From the NCBI GenBank assembly GCA_001544655.2, contig FCOD02000007.1, positions 186,001 through 250,000 on the forward strand: 64,000 nucleotides of DNA, given 5' to 3'. This DNA comes from Caballeronia turbans (lineage in GTDB: Bacteria; Pseudomonadota; Gammaproteobacteria; Burkholderiales; Burkholderiaceae). This document shows positions 34,783 to 45,053 of the stretch, in pieces. The notes under the pieces are model-generated. The model was given only the letters and a program-made list of their open reading frames with translations, was not told the origin of the DNA and ran no database searches. The position numbers and the translations under genes are program-made. The number at the start of each line of letters is the position of its first letter. The stretch's first letter is position 1.

Positions 34783-37521
34783 ATGCCGAAATCGCGCCCC
34801 GTCAATCAGATCGATACCGTCGAGGGTTCGAGGCTCCATTCGCAGGAATGCCCGCGCTGGCAGCGCTGGGGGCCGTATCTGAGCGAGCGCCAGTGGGGCA
34901 CGGTGCGCGAGGACTACAGCGAGTTCGGCACCGCGTGGGAATACTTTCCGCACGATCATGCGCGCAGCCGCACGTATCGCTGGGGCGAGGACGGTCTCGC
35001 CGGCTTCGGCGACGACAAGCTCAACTGGTGTATTTCGCTCGCGCTCTGGAACGGCTGCGATCCGATCATCAAGGAGCGGCTCTTCGGTCTGACGAACCAG
35101 GAGGGCAATCACGGCGAGGACGTGAAGGAGCTGTACTTCTACATCGACGGCACGCCGACGCATTCCTACATGCGCATGCTCTACAAGTATCCGCATGCGG
35201 CGTTTCCATACGCCGATCTCGTCGATGAAAACGCGCGGCGCGGCGCCGACATGCCCGAGTACGAAGTGCTCGACACCGGCGTATTCGACGACGGGCGTTA
35301 CTTCGACGTGCAGGTCGAATACGCCAAACACACGACCGACGACATCCTGATGCGCGTGACGATCGAGAATCGCGGCGACGTCTCCGCTGCGCTCGACGTG
35401 CTGCCGCAGATCTGGGCGCGCAATACGTGGTCGTGGAAGCCGACGCCGGTCAGGCCGTCGCTGAAAGTGGAAACGGTGCCGGGCGAGGGCACGTACGTGC
35501 TCGCGCAACAGGGCAATCACGAGCCGATGGTCGTCACCGCATGGTCGCCGGATGCCGCGGACATCGAATGGCTCTTCTGCGAAAACGAGACCAACGTCAG
35601 GCGTCTTTTTCACATGGCAGGCGAGGGGCCGTTCAAGGACGGCTTCAACGATTACATCGTGCAAGGCGACGAAGGCGCGATTCGCCGCGACACCGGCACG
35701 CGCGCCGCCGCGCATGCTCATCTCGAACTGGAGCCGCACGGCACCGCCGTGGTGTATATGCGCTGGCGCCCCGAGTCGGCTCCGGACGCCGTGCCGCTCG
35801 ACGTCGAAGGACTCTTCGCGCGCCGCCTCGCGGAAGCGGACGAATTCTACGGCGCGCTGCAACACGATATCGCCGATGCCGATCAGCGGCTCGTGCAGCG
35901 CCAGGCGCTCGCGGGCATGCTGTGGTCGAAGCAGTACTATCAATTCGACGTGACGCGCTGGCTCGACGGCGATCCGCTCCAGCCGAAGCCGCCGAAGCAG
36001 CGCCGCTCGGGACGCAATGCGGACTGGCGGCATCTGTGCAACGCGGACATCGTGTCGATGCCGGACAAATGGGAATACCCCTGGTACGCGTCGTGGGACC
36101 TTGCGTTTCATGCCGCCGCGTTCGCGCTGATCGATCCGGAGTTCGCGAAACGCCAGTTGCTCCTGCTCGTGAAGGACCGCTATCAGCATCCGAACGGCCA
36201 GTTGCCCGCCTACGAATGGGCTTTCAGCGACGCGAACCCGCCCGTGCATGCCTGGGCGACGTGGCGCGTCTACGAGATCGACCGCGCGATCACCGGCCGT
36301 GGCGACCGCGATTTTCTGGAACTCGTGTTCCACAAGCTGCTGCTGAACTTCTCGTGGTGGGTCAACCGCAAGGACGCCGAGGGCAAGAACGTCTTTCAAG
36401 GCGGCTTTCTCGGGCTGGACAACGTGGGCATCTTCGATCGCTCGTCGCCGCTGCCGACGGGCGGCCACATCGATCAGGCCGACGGCACCGCTTGGATGGC
36501 CGCGTATGCGCTCGACCTCATGCGCATCGCGCTGGAACTCGCGTATGCAAACAAGGTGTTCGTCGATATCGCGGTGAAGTTCTTCGAGCACTTCCTGTAT
36601 ATCGCGGAGGCGGTGAGCTGCGAGGACAACTGCGATACCGGTCTCTGGGACAGCGAAGACGAGTTCTTCTACGACAAGCTGCGTCTGCCGGACGGGTCCG
36701 CCGTGCCGATGCGCATCCGCTCGATCGTCGGGCTGATTCCGCTCTTCGCCGTGCACGTGCTGGAGCCGAAGGTGTATCGCTCGCTGCCCGAGTTGCGCGA
36801 GCGGCTGCACTGGTTCCTCGAACATCGCACCGACCTCGCGCGGCTCGTGTCGCGCTGGAACGTCGCCGGGCAGGGCAACAGTGTGCTGCTCTCGCTGTTG
36901 CGCGGGCATCGCATGAAGGCGTTGCTCCGACGTATGCTCGACGAAACCGAGTTTCTCTCCGATCACGGTGTGCGCGCGCTGTCGCGCGTGCATCTCGACA
37001 ACCCGTTCGTCTTCTATCACAACAGCGAGAGCTTCAGCATCCGCTATCTGCCGGCGGAATCGGACTCGCGGGTGTTCGGCGGCAATTCGAACTGGCGCGG
37101 TCCGGTGTGGATGCCGGTGAACTATCTGCTGATCGAATCGATCCACGAGTTCCATCGCTATTACGGCGACGATTTCCGCGTCGAGTATCCGACGGGCTCG
37201 GGTCAGAAGTTCTCCCTCGCGCAGATCGCCGATGAACTCGCGCGCCGCGTGACCACGCTCTTTTTGCTCGACAGGAACAGCGAACGTCCCGTGATGGCCG
37301 CGTATCCGTTGCTTCAGGCCGATCCGCGCTCACGCGATCTCGTGCTCTTTCACGAATATTTTCACGGTGACAACGGGCGCGGCGTGGGCGCATCGCATCA
37401 GACAGGCTGGAGCGGACTGGTCGCGCTGCTGTTGCAGCCGCATGCGACGGGGCCGTCCGGCGTCGTGCCGCTCGCGGGCGAAGCCGATGCCGACATTCAG
37501 GAGTTCGCCGGGGCGAAGTAG
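34783..37521 (+). CDS. GH63-type glucosidase (mannosyl-oligosaccharide-glucosidase-like)
   Basis: A 912-residue protein. Typical segments are [30 protein letters not shown] near the start and, in the (alpha/alpha)6 domain, [29 protein letters not shown], where the Asp and Trp form the active site, then [21 protein letters not shown] and [20 protein letters not shown]. The family acts on alpha-glucosidic linkages in oligosaccharides or glucosylglycerate-like compounds. GAGGAGAGG precedes ATG 34783. It is 85 bases downstream of the debranching enzyme, so the pair likely works on one storage or stress glucan. Confidence 0.9.
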   Translation: MPKSRPVNQIDTVEGSRLHSQECPRWQRWGPYLSERQWGTVREDYSEFGTAWEYFPHDHARSRTYRWGEDGLAGFGDDKLNWCISLALWNGCDPIIKERLFGLTNQEGNHGEDVKELYFYIDGTPTHSYMRMLYKYPHAAFPYADLVDENARRGADMPEYEVLDTGVFDDGRYFDVQVEYAKHTTDDILMRVTIENRGDVSAALDVLPQIWARNTWSWKPTPVRPSLKVETVPGEGTYVLAQQGNHEPMVVTAWSPDAADIEWLFCENETNVRRLFHMAGEGPFKDGFNDYIVQGDEGAIRRDTGTRAAAHAHLELEPHGTAVVYMRWRPESAPDAVPLDVEGLFARRLAEADEFYGALQHDIADADQRLVQRQALAGMLWSKQYYQFDVTRWLDGDPLQPKPPKQRRSGRNADWRHLCNADIVSMPDKWEYPWYASWDLAFHAAAFALIDPEFAKRQLLLLVKDRYQHPNGQLPAYEWAFSDANPPVHAWATWRVYEIDRAITGRGDRDFLELVFHKLLLNFSWWVNRKDAEGKNVFQGGFLGLDNVGIFDRSSPLPTGGHIDQADGTAWMAAYALDLMRIALELAYANKVFVDIAVKFFEHFLYIAEAVSCEDNCDTGLWDSEDEFFYDKLRLPDGSAVPMRIRSIVGLIPLFAVHVLEPKVYRSLPELRERLHWFLEHRTDLARLVSRWNVAGQGNSVLLSLLRGHRMKALLRRMLDETEFLSDHGVRALSRVHLDNPFVFYHNSESFSIRYLPAESDSRVFGGNSNWRGPVWMPVNYLLIESIHEFHRYYGDDFRVEYPTGSGQKFSLAQIADELARRVTTLFLLDRNSERPVMAAYPLLQADPRSRDLVLFHEYFHGDNGRGVGASHQTGWSGLVALLLQPHATGPSGVVPLAGEADADIQEFAGAK

Positions 37522-37663
37522 CGCGCCGCCGCGTTTTCCGCGTTTTCACGAAAGTCAATCACGTGGAACGCTGCAACAGAGGTTCGGAGTAATCTGGTGT
37601 TGTAGATCTCTCCGACTGCGTAGATTGGTGCAAACACTAATCGACGACAGTTCGGACATCGGA

Positions 37664-38152
37664 ATGAATCACTCCATCGGCGCGTATTCCTTGAGCGGCT
37701 ACCAGTTAGGCATGGGAGCCTGCAACAGCTCCCATATCGAACACGAGCATTGTCCGCCGCTCATGCTGGTCATGCTGGTCTTCGCCGCCGCCATGCTGGG
37801 CGGCGCATGGTTCAGCCACCAGTTCGAGAGTTTCGCCGCCGGATGGATTGCGTGGGTCGCGATCCTTGCCATGCTGGGCGCATTCGTCGATCGCCGGTTC
37901 AGCGGCGCGGCCGCGCTCGAACGTCGCATCCGTCATCGTCAGAAGGCGCGTCTTCACGCGCTCTGCAACATGTCGCCCGCGAGCAGTTTCAGGCAGCAAT
38001 GGCCCGACTGGCGGACGTCAGCAACACGGGAATGGACTTCGACGTCGGCGTACCGGCGCCATCCGCGACCGATGACAACGGCACGAGCGGGTTGGTCTCC
38101 GGATAGTACGCACCGAGGCAACCGCGCGGAATGTCGTATTCCACGAGTGTGA
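37664..38152 (+). CDS. Small hypothetical membrane protein
   Basis: A 162-residue frame beginning MNHSIGAYSLSGYQLGMG with two hydrophobic segments (about 31-45 and 54-70: LMLVMLVFAAAMLGGAWF and WIAWVAILAMLGAFV), then a basic region. No family is recognised. The last 164 bases are antisense to the end of the molybdopterin oxidoreductase gene, and that part of the protein (Trp/Arg/Thr-rich) looks less natural. The real product may be mainly the first 110 residues. The ribosome site is weak. Confidence 0.45.
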   Translation: MNHSIGAYSLSGYQLGMGACNSSHIEHEHCPPLMLVMLVFAAAMLGGAWFSHQFESFAAGWIAWVAILAMLGAFVDRRFSGAAALERRIRHRQKARLHALCNMSPASSFRQQWPDWRTSATREWTSTSAYRRHPRPMTTARAGWSPDSTHRGNRAECRIPRV

Positions 38153-40301
38153 AGCCGTTTACGCGGCGCTCGACGCCGTCGTCCCAGACGCTCGTGATAT
38201 CCACGAGTTCGCCCGGCTCGAAGCCGAGCATGTCGATGTCGTCGCGGTTGGCAAACAGCACGTGCCGCTGTCCGTACACGCCGCGATACCGGTCGTCGAG
38301 GCCGTAGATCGTCGTGTTGTATTGATCGTGGGAGCGCGTCGTCATGAGTGTCATCAGGCGCTCGCCGTACAGCGCACGGGCACGGTGGATCGGCGTGTCG
38401 AATGCAATCTCGTGCACGATGAACTGGGCCTTGCCGCTCGGCGTGTTCCAGACGCGGTCCCGCGAGGCCACGCCCAGATGGAAGCCGCCGGGCTGCTTCA
38501 GACGTTCGTTGTAACGCTCGAAGCCATCGAGCACTTTCTCGATGCCGTCGCGGATCAACGCATAGTCGGCTGCATGCGCGCGCCAGTCGACCTTCTCCGA
38601 GCCGAGCGCCGCATGCGCCATGCGCGCGACGATCGCCACTTCGGAAAGCAGATTCTGCGAGGCCGGCTTGTTCATGCCGTATGAGATGTGCACCATGCTC
38701 ATCGAATCCTCGACGCTCACGCCTTGCGGCACGCCGTTCTGAAGATCGATTTCCGTCCGGCCGAGCGTCGGCAGAATGAGCGCGTCGCGGCCGTGCACGA
38801 GATGGCTGCGGTTGAGCTTCGTCGTGATGTGCACGGTGAGATCGCACGAGCGCATCGCTTCCCAGGTGCGCGGCGTGTCGGGCGTCGCGATGGAGAAATT
38901 CCCGCCCAGTCCGATGAACACCTTCACCTTGCCTTCGAGCATCGCGTGAATAGTTTCGACGACGTCGTAGCCGTGCTCGCGCGGCGGTTCGAAATCGTAG
39001 GCGGCGCCGAGCCGGTCGAGAAACGCCTGCGTCGGCTTTTCCTCGATGCCCACGGTGCGGTCGCCCTGCACGTTCGAATGGCCGCGCACCGGGCATAGCC
39101 CCGCGCCGCGCCGGCCGATGTTCCCGCGCATCATCATGAGGTTCGAGAGCAGTTGAATCGTCGGCACGGAGTTCTTGTGCTGCGTGAGGCCCATGCCCCA
39201 CGTCGCGATGACGGCGCGGCCTTTCCCGTAGATATCGGCGAGCTTGAGCAGATCGTCCATTTGCACGCCGGATTCTTCGAGGATTGCGTCCCAGCGCTCG
39301 GCGCGCAGGTCGTCGGCGAACGCGTCGAAGCCGACCGTGTGCTGCGCGATGAAATCGACATCGAGCACGCGTTCGCCGCCGCTCGCGCGGGCCTCGTCGT
39401 CCAGTTCGATCACGCGCTTCGCGACGCCCTTGATGAGCGCGAAGTCGCCGCCGACTTTCGGTCGGATGAACACCGAGCTGATCTTCACGCCCTTCGGCGA
39501 GAGCATGTCGAGCGTGTGCTGCGGACTCGCGAAGCGTTCGAGGCCGCGCTCCTTCAGCGGGTTGATCGACACGATGGTCGCGCCGCGTTTCGCGCAGTCG
39601 CGCAACTCGCCGAGCATGCGCGGATGATTCGTCGCCGGGTTCTGGCCGAAGAGCAGGAGCGTGTCGGCGTGCTCGAAGTCGTCGAGCGTGACGGTGCCCT
39701 TGCCGATGCCCACGGTATGCGGCAAGCCGCGGCTCGTCGCTTCGTGGCACATGTTCGAGCAATCGGGGAAGTTGTTGGTGCCGTACATGCGCACGAACAA
39801 TTGATACAGAAACGCGGCTTCATTGCTCGCGCGGCCCGACGTGTAGAACGCGGCGCGGTCCGGATCGTCGAGCTTTTTCAGGTGCGAGGCGATCAGTTCG
39901 AACGCGTCGTCCCATTCGATCGGCACGTAGCGATCGCGCTTTGCGTCATAGACGAGCGGGTCCGTGAGCCGGCCGTGCTGCTCCAGCTCGTAATCGGATT
40001 GCGCCATCAGCGCGGAGACGGTGTGCGCCTCAAAAAAGGCCGGCGTCACGCGCTTGCTCGTCGCTTCGGCTGCGACGGCCTTGACGCCGTTCTCGCAGAA
40101 TTCGAAGGTCGAGCCGTGCTCGCGGTCCGGCCACGCGCAGCCGGGGCAATCGAAACCGTCGGGCTGATTCTGCTTGAAGAGCGTCCGATAGTTTCCGCCC
40201 GCCACCTTCTCCTTGACGAGGTTAATGGCGACCTGCTTCAACGCGCCCCAGCCTGCGGCGGGATGCGTGTACGGTTCAATGCGTGGTTCCGGCTTCTTCA
40301 T
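37989..40301 (-). CDS. FdhF/YdeP-family molybdopterin oxidoreductase
   Basis: A 770-residue cytoplasmic oxidoreductase. The N-terminus has CPGCAW and a further Cys (FEFCENG), like the reduced Fe-S region of YdeP proteins. The MGD-binding core includes FYTSGRASNEAAFLYQLFVR, MCHEATSRGLPHTVGIG and LLFGQNPATNHPRMLGELR. The C-terminal dinucleotide-binding domain has TTRSHDQYNTTIYGLDDRYRGVYG. YdeP-type proteins lack the Sec/Cys of true formate dehydrogenases at the usual position; YdeP is linked to acid resistance in E. coli, but the substrate is unknown. It is divergent from a MocR regulator. Confidence 0.9.
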   Translation of the reverse strand: MKKPEPRIEPYTHPAAGWGALKQVAINLVKEKVAGGNYRTLFKQNQPDGFDCPGCAWPDREHGSTFEFCENGVKAVAAEATSKRVTPAFFEAHTVSALMAQSDYELEQHGRLTDPLVYDAKRDRYVPIEWDDAFELIASHLKKLDDPDRAAFYTSGRASNEAAFLYQLFVRMYGTNNFPDCSNMCHEATSRGLPHTVGIGKGTVTLDDFEHADTLLLFGQNPATNHPRMLGELRDCAKRGATIVSINPLKERGLERFASPQHTLDMLSPKGVKISSVFIRPKVGGDFALIKGVAKRVIELDDEARASGGERVLDVDFIAQHTVGFDAFADDLRAERWDAILEESGVQMDDLLKLADIYGKGRAVIATWGMGLTQHKNSVPTIQLLSNLMMMRGNIGRRGAGLCPVRGHSNVQGDRTVGIEEKPTQAFLDRLGAAYDFEPPREHGYDVVETIHAMLEGKVKVFIGLGGNFSIATPDTPRTWEAMRSCDLTVHITTKLNRSHLVHGRDALILPTLGRTEIDLQNGVPQGVSVEDSMSMVHISYGMNKPASQNLLSEVAIVARMAHAALGSEKVDWRAHAADYALIRDGIEKVLDGFERYNERLKQPGGFHLGVASRDRVWNTPSGKAQFIVHEIAFDTPIHRARALYGERLMTLMTTRSHDQYNTTIYGLDDRYRGVYGQRHVLFANRDDIDMLGFEPGELVDITSVWDDGVERRVNGFTLVEYDIPRGCLGAYYPETNPLVPLSSVADGAGTPTSKSIPVLLTSASRAIAA

Positions 40302-40459
40302 GGCGTTCGTTTTCGATCAGGCAAGCGACGACACCAAGATTACTGTGGCCCGAACCGCGCGCGGCGCACAGAAAATATGAAATACGAGGAGTACAGTTGC
40401 GGCGTTTTGACCTAGACTGCACGTCACATCCGAAATAAAACGAAAAGGGAGCGCGCGCG

Positions 40460-41911
40460 TTGAAGCTCTACGAGAAGCTCGCCGATGAAATCGAGGAAGC
40501 CGTTCGCCGCGGCGTATTCACGCCGGGCGAGAAGATCGCGTCCGTACGGCAGGCGAGCCAGCAGCACGGCGTGAGCATCAAGACGGTGCTGCACGCCTAC
40601 GCCATTCTCGAAAGCCGCGGCATTCTGGAGACGCGCCCGCAGTCAGGCTACTTCGTGCGCGCGAAGCCGCAGGCGGGCGCGGCGCACAGCCAGCCGAAGC
40701 GCGTGATCGCAACGGCATCCGAAGTCGATGTCAGCCGGCTCGTGCTCTCGACACTGCGCAGCATCGGCGCCCACGACGCCGTGCCGTTCGGCTCGCCGTA
40801 TCCCGATCCCGCGCCGTTTCCGTGGCGACGCATCAACCAGTACGCGAACGCGATCGCGCGTCGGCATTCGAGCTGGAATCTCATCGACGATCTGCCGCCG
40901 GGCAATCCGGAACTGATCCGCCAGATCGCGCGGCGTTACGCGGAAAATGGCGTGCCGGTCGATCCGGACGAAATCGTCATTACCGTCGGCGCGACGGAGG
41001 CGATCAACCTGAGCCTGCAGGCCGTCGCGAAGCCGGGCGACACGGTGGCGGTGGAGTCCCCGACTTATTACGCGATGCTGCACGCGATCGAGCGTCTCGG
41101 CATGCGCGCGATTGAAGTGCCCACGCATCCGGCCGATGGCATCGACATCGAAGCACTCTCGCAGATCATCGGGCGCGGCAAGATCGCCGCGTGCATGGTG
41201 ATGCCCAACTTCCAGAATCCGCTCGGCTTCCAGATGCCCGACGAACGCAAACGTCAACTGGTCGATCTGCTGTCGGCGCACGAGATTCCAGTTATCGAAA
41301 ACGACGTGTATCACGAGCTGTATTACGGCGATGCACGCCCGTCGACGCTGAAGAATTTCGATACCAAAGGCCTCGTGCTGCATTGCGCATCGTTTTCGAA
41401 GAGCCTGACGGCGTCGTACCGCATCGGCTGGGCGATGCCGGGCCGGTATCGGGCGCAGGTCGAAAAGCTCAAGTTCCTCAACACGCTGACGACGCCCTCC
41501 GTGCCGCAGGTCGCGATCGCGGATTATTTGCGGCAGGACGGCTACGACCGGCATCTGCGACGCGTGCGCAGGCTGTATCGGCAGCAGTCGCGCATCATGA
41601 GCGCGATGGTCGAGCGCTTCTTTCCGCCGGGCACGCGGACGTCCGCGCCGCAGGGCGGCTACGTGCTGTGGGTCGAATTGCCGGAACGCGTCGATTCGAT
41701 GGTGCTGTATCGCGCGGCGCTCGACTGCGGCATCACGGTCGGGCCGGGTTATATGTTCTCGACGCGCAACGCCTTCAGTCACTTCATCCGGCTCAACTAC
41801 AGTTATCCGTGGACCGCGCAGAGCGAGGCCGCCTTGCAGCGGCTCGGCGAGCTCGTCGGCGAGATCGGCGCGCGCGCGGGCAGGCATAGGAACATGGGAG
41901 AACGCGCATGA
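40460..41911 (+). CDS. MocR-type regulator (GntR HTH fused to PLP aminotransferase domain)
   Basis: A 483-residue protein. The GntR-type winged helix is at about 1-70 (KLYEKLADEIEEAVRRGVFTPGEKIASVRQASQQHGVS); a class I aminotransferase-like domain follows, with the PLP lysine in HCASFSKSLTASYRIGW. MocR proteins use PLP or its aldimines as effectors. The start is TTG at 40460, set by AAGGGAG eight bases upstream. It is divergent from the molybdopterin oxidoreductase gene, a usual arrangement for a regulator and its target. Confidence 0.9.
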   Translation: MKLYEKLADEIEEAVRRGVFTPGEKIASVRQASQQHGVSIKTVLHAYAILESRGILETRPQSGYFVRAKPQAGAAHSQPKRVIATASEVDVSRLVLSTLRSIGAHDAVPFGSPYPDPAPFPWRRINQYANAIARRHSSWNLIDDLPPGNPELIRQIARRYAENGVPVDPDEIVITVGATEAINLSLQAVAKPGDTVAVESPTYYAMLHAIERLGMRAIEVPTHPADGIDIEALSQIIGRGKIAACMVMPNFQNPLGFQMPDERKRQLVDLLSAHEIPVIENDVYHELYYGDARPSTLKNFDTKGLVLHCASFSKSLTASYRIGWAMPGRYRAQVEKLKFLNTLTTPSVPQVAIADYLRQDGYDRHLRRVRRLYRQQSRIMSAMVERFFPPGTRTSAPQGGYVLWVELPERVDSMVLYRAALDCGITVGPGYMFSTRNAFSHFIRLNYSYPWTAQSEAALQRLGELVGEIGARAGRHRNMGERA

Positions 41912-42165
41912 GCGATGACATCGATCCGGCGCTCGTCGCCGTGCTGGCGCAGTTGTGGCGTGCGCGCACGGAAACGCCCGGGCGCGCGTGGTCGTTCGCC
42001 AAGCTCGCGAAACAGGCGGGCTTGCCGATGAGCACGTTGCGGCGGCAGTTGACGGGGCTCGCGGAAAGCGGCCTCGTCGATATGCAGGTAAGCGAGGAAG
42101 GGACGGGAAGCGCCTCGCTGAGCGCGGAGGGCGAGTCTTTGTGTCAGACGGTATTCGGAAGCTAG
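41908..42165 (+). CDS. Small winged-helix DNA-binding protein
   Basis: An 85-residue protein overlapping the MocR stop (ATGA). WSFAKLAKQAGLPMSTLRRQLTGLAESGLVDMQVSEEGTGSASL is a single winged-helix unit like those in MarR or IclR, with no effector domain. It could help the MocR regulator or control another gene; no target is visible. Confidence 0.75.
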   Translation: MSDDIDPALVAVLAQLWRARTETPGRAWSFAKLAKQAGLPMSTLRRQLTGLAESGLVDMQVSEEGTGSASLSAEGESLCQTVFGS

Positions 42166-42262
42166 GCGAACTGTCAAAAGGCGCTACGCTTAAGCACTTC
42201 CCGCCCGATGATCCGGGCGTACGGGTGCCAATCAACTGTAGTCATGTCGGTCGCTGCTGCCC

Positions 42263-43714
42263 TTGGACATTCACATCACCCTGCACGGCCGTCGCGATCT
42301 CACCGGCCAGATCTACGGCCAACTGCGCGCGGGCATCGTCGAAGGCCGGCTGGCCGCGAACACGCGGTTGCCGTCCACGCGCGATCTCGCCGTGCAGCTC
42401 GGCGTTTCGCGCAAGACCACGCTCGACGTCTTCGAGCGGCTCATCGCCGAAGGTTATCTGCGCACGCGCGCGGGCGACGGCACGTTTGTCGCCGATGGTC
42501 TCACGCGCCTGCCCTCCGCGCAGGCCGAACCGGTCTCGGCCCGCGCCCGTGCGACCGGCATCTGGCGCAAGATGCCCGAACGCATGGCGATGCCGATGCC
42601 GCCCGCCCACGAAACGCTCGACTGCGATTTCAAGGGCGGCGTGACCGACAAATCGCTCTTTCCCTACGAGGCGTGGCGGCGCTGCCTCTATCAGGCTTTG
42701 CGCACGCAGGCGCGCGCGGACGGCGGCGTGGCGGGCTATCGCGACCCGGGCGGTGAACAGGAACTGCGGCTCGGCATCGCGCGTTATCTCGGGTTCAGCC
42801 GCGCGGTCGCGTGCAACTGGCAGGACGTGATCGTCACGCAGGGCGCGCAGCAGGCGCTCGATCTGCTCGCGCGCGTCACGATCCAGCCGGGCGATGTCGT
42901 CGCGCTCGAGGAACCCGGCTATCCGCCGGCGCGTGCGCTGTTCGCGGCGCTCGGCGCACGGATCGCGCATGTGCCGGTCGATGGCGAGGGCATCGTCGTG
43001 AAAAAGCTGCCGCGCAATACCCGGCTCGTCTACGTGACACCGTCGCACCAGTTTCCGCTCGGCATGCCGATGAGTCTCGACCGGCGCGTCGAATTGCTCG
43101 AGTGGGCCGCGAAGCGCGGCGCGGTGATCGTCGAGGACGACTACGACGGCGAGTTCCGCTTCGAGGGCAGGCCGGTGGAATCGCTGAAAAGTCTGGATCG
43201 GGCGGGACTGGTCGCGTATGTGGGCACGTTTTCGAAGACGCTCTTTCCCGATTTGCGGCTCGGCTACGTCGTGCCGCCCGCGACGCTGTCCGAACCGATC
43301 TGGAACGCGAAGCAAACCTGCGACTGGCACAGCTGCATGCTGACGCAAACGGCGCTCGGCGCGTTCATGCTCGACGGCGAATACGCGAAGCACCTGCGCC
43401 GCATGCACAAGGCGTACGCACAACGCCGCGCGATCCTGATCGACAGCCTGAGCGACGAGCTTGCGCCCTGGTTCGAGCCGCTGCCGTCGACGGCGGGCAT
43501 CCATCTCGTCGCGCGGCTTGCCGGATCGCTGCGAGAGGACGATGTGGTCGCGGCGGCGCGCGCGGTGTCGGTCGGGCTGTATGGAATCCGCGCGTTCTAC
43601 GCGGGCGAGCCGGCGCAACAAGGCGTGCTGCTCGGCTATGGCGGAACGGACGCCGCGGCGATCGAACGCGGCATGAAGCGCCTCGCCGCGCTCATGCCGA
43701 CGCTCGCCCGCTAG
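42263..43714 (+). CDS. MocR-type regulator, PdxR-like
   Basis: A 483-residue protein. The GntR winged helix is at about 15-80 (LTGQIYGQLRAGIVEGRLAANTRLPSTRDLAVQLGVSRKTT) and an aminotransferase domain has the PLP lysine in YVGTFSKTLFPDLRLGY and the Asp pair EDDYDGEFRF. It resembles PdxR, which controls vitamin B6 synthesis, but the target is not adjacent. The start is a TTG at 42263 with no clear ribosome site; no in-frame ATG is near. It converges on the TAXI gene with a 10-base gap. Confidence 0.88.
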   Translation: MDIHITLHGRRDLTGQIYGQLRAGIVEGRLAANTRLPSTRDLAVQLGVSRKTTLDVFERLIAEGYLRTRAGDGTFVADGLTRLPSAQAEPVSARARATGIWRKMPERMAMPMPPAHETLDCDFKGGVTDKSLFPYEAWRRCLYQALRTQARADGGVAGYRDPGGEQELRLGIARYLGFSRAVACNWQDVIVTQGAQQALDLLARVTIQPGDVVALEEPGYPPARALFAALGARIAHVPVDGEGIVVKKLPRNTRLVYVTPSHQFPLGMPMSLDRRVELLEWAAKRGAVIVEDDYDGEFRFEGRPVESLKSLDRAGLVAYVGTFSKTLFPDLRLGYVVPPATLSEPIWNAKQTCDWHSCMLTQTALGAFMLDGEYAKHLRRMHKAYAQRRAILIDSLSDELAPWFEPLPSTAGIHLVARLAGSLREDDVVAAARAVSVGLYGIRAFYAGEPAQQGVLLGYGGTDAAAIERGMKRLAALMPTLAR

Positions 43715-43724
43715 CTTCGCGGCA

Positions 43725-44861
43725 TCACTGATCGCACAGCAGCAAGAGCTTTTCCTGTGCGCTGCAACTCGCCTTCTTGGGCTTCTGCGCGGCCGCTTCC
43801 GCGTCGCGCGCGGCGACCCTGCGCGCCGGCGCCTGCGATTGCTCCGCCGCCGTGCGCTGCGCGATGCACGCGCGCAGGTGCTTCTCCATCGGCGGATAGT
43901 ACTTCCAGCCGCGCGTGAGCGGCGGCAGTTCGAGGTGCACCTGTTTCCACTTCGGATGGCCGTTGGCCTGCAGCGTGTCGAAGTTCGTGCACAGCGAATC
44001 CGCGAATTTCGACAGCGCGCCGACCGTGCCGCGCAAGCCATAGTCGTAGGTCACGAGGAAGGCCTTCACGGTGAGCGTCGGCGTGTCTTCCTGAATCCAG
44101 TTCGGATAGCTCGACGTGCGGATCGTCGCGGGGAAATAGGTCTGCTTCGCGCGCGCGGTTTCGGGCGCGCTGGAATCGAGGCGCAGCAGCTTGATCTGTT
44201 TCAGCAGTTCGGGATTCATGTCCTGAAAGAGCTTCGCCGGCTGGCCCGCGACGATCACCGCCACGTCGATCTTGCCGACGATCAGCCGCGCGAGCGAATC
44301 CTCGTTGTTGAGATGCTGCTCGTTCGCATCGGCGATCGGCTCGCCGAACATCAGCCGATACAGCGTCTCGGCCGATTGCGCCGTGCCGCTGCCGATCGGC
44401 CCGACGCTGATGTTCTTGCCCTTGATCTCGTGGATGAACTTCATCGGCGAGTCCGCGCGCGTCACGAAGTAAATCTCCTCGTCATAGAGCGGCATGATGA
44501 GCCGCAACGGCTTGATGATCTTGCCCGCGTCTGCATTGCCGGAGGTCGCCATGTCCATGTACGCCTGATACACGTCCGACTGCACGAGCGCGAACTTCAC
44601 GCCGGGCTCGTAGCGCATGCGCTGCACGTTTTCAGCCGATCCCTTCGACGGCAGCACTTCCAGCTCGATGCCCGCCGGTTCGGCCACATACTTCGACAAG
44701 TCCTGGCCGATCTGGATATACGTGCCGCGTTCCTGACCCGTCGTGATCTTGTAGGGGATCGGATCGGCGGCGAAGCTCGACCCCGCGCCGATCAGCCCGG
44801 CGATGGCAAGGAGCGCGAGCGCACCCCGTGCGGCGTTGCGCATGCTTTTTGTGGTGAACAT
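43725..44861 (-). CDS. TAXI-family TRAP transporter solute-binding protein
   Basis: A 378-residue exported protein. A signal peptide ends near FAADP; the mature part has ITTGQERGTYIQIGQDLSKYV, ENVQRMRYEPGVKFALVQSDV and GKNISVGPIGSGTAQSAETLYR, hallmarks of the TAXI group. The C-terminus carries an unusual charged Gln/Ala-rich tail ending QKPKKASCSAQEKLLLLCDQ. No TRAP membrane subunit is adjacent, so it is orphan here. The start at 44861 is set by AAGGG upstream. Confidence 0.9.
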   Translation of the reverse strand: MFTTKSMRNAARGALALLAIAGLIGAGSSFAADPIPYKITTGQERGTYIQIGQDLSKYVAEPAGIELEVLPSKGSAENVQRMRYEPGVKFALVQSDVYQAYMDMATSGNADAGKIIKPLRLIMPLYDEEIYFVTRADSPMKFIHEIKGKNISVGPIGSGTAQSAETLYRLMFGEPIADANEQHLNNEDSLARLIVGKIDVAVIVAGQPAKLFQDMNPELLKQIKLLRLDSSAPETARAKQTYFPATIRTSSYPNWIQEDTPTLTVKAFLVTYDYGLRGTVGALSKFADSLCTNFDTLQANGHPKWKQVHLELPPLTRGWKYYPPMEKHLRACIAQRTAAEQSQAPARRVAARDAEAAAQKPKKASCSAQEKLLLLCDQ

Positions 44862-45053
44862 GATTGACCCTTGATCGTAGTTGGACGGGTGCTTTTGAAA
44901 CTCGCGCGACGCGGATCTCGTCAGCGAAGCGCGCAATTCGCTCATGCCCGGTCACTCACATGCGGCTCGGCGCAAAGGTGCGGGTCCGCGTGCTTGCCGT
45001 GCGTGGTTGTTGTCTCTGCGTGTTCTTGTACTTGGGTCGTTCTTTCGGTTTTT

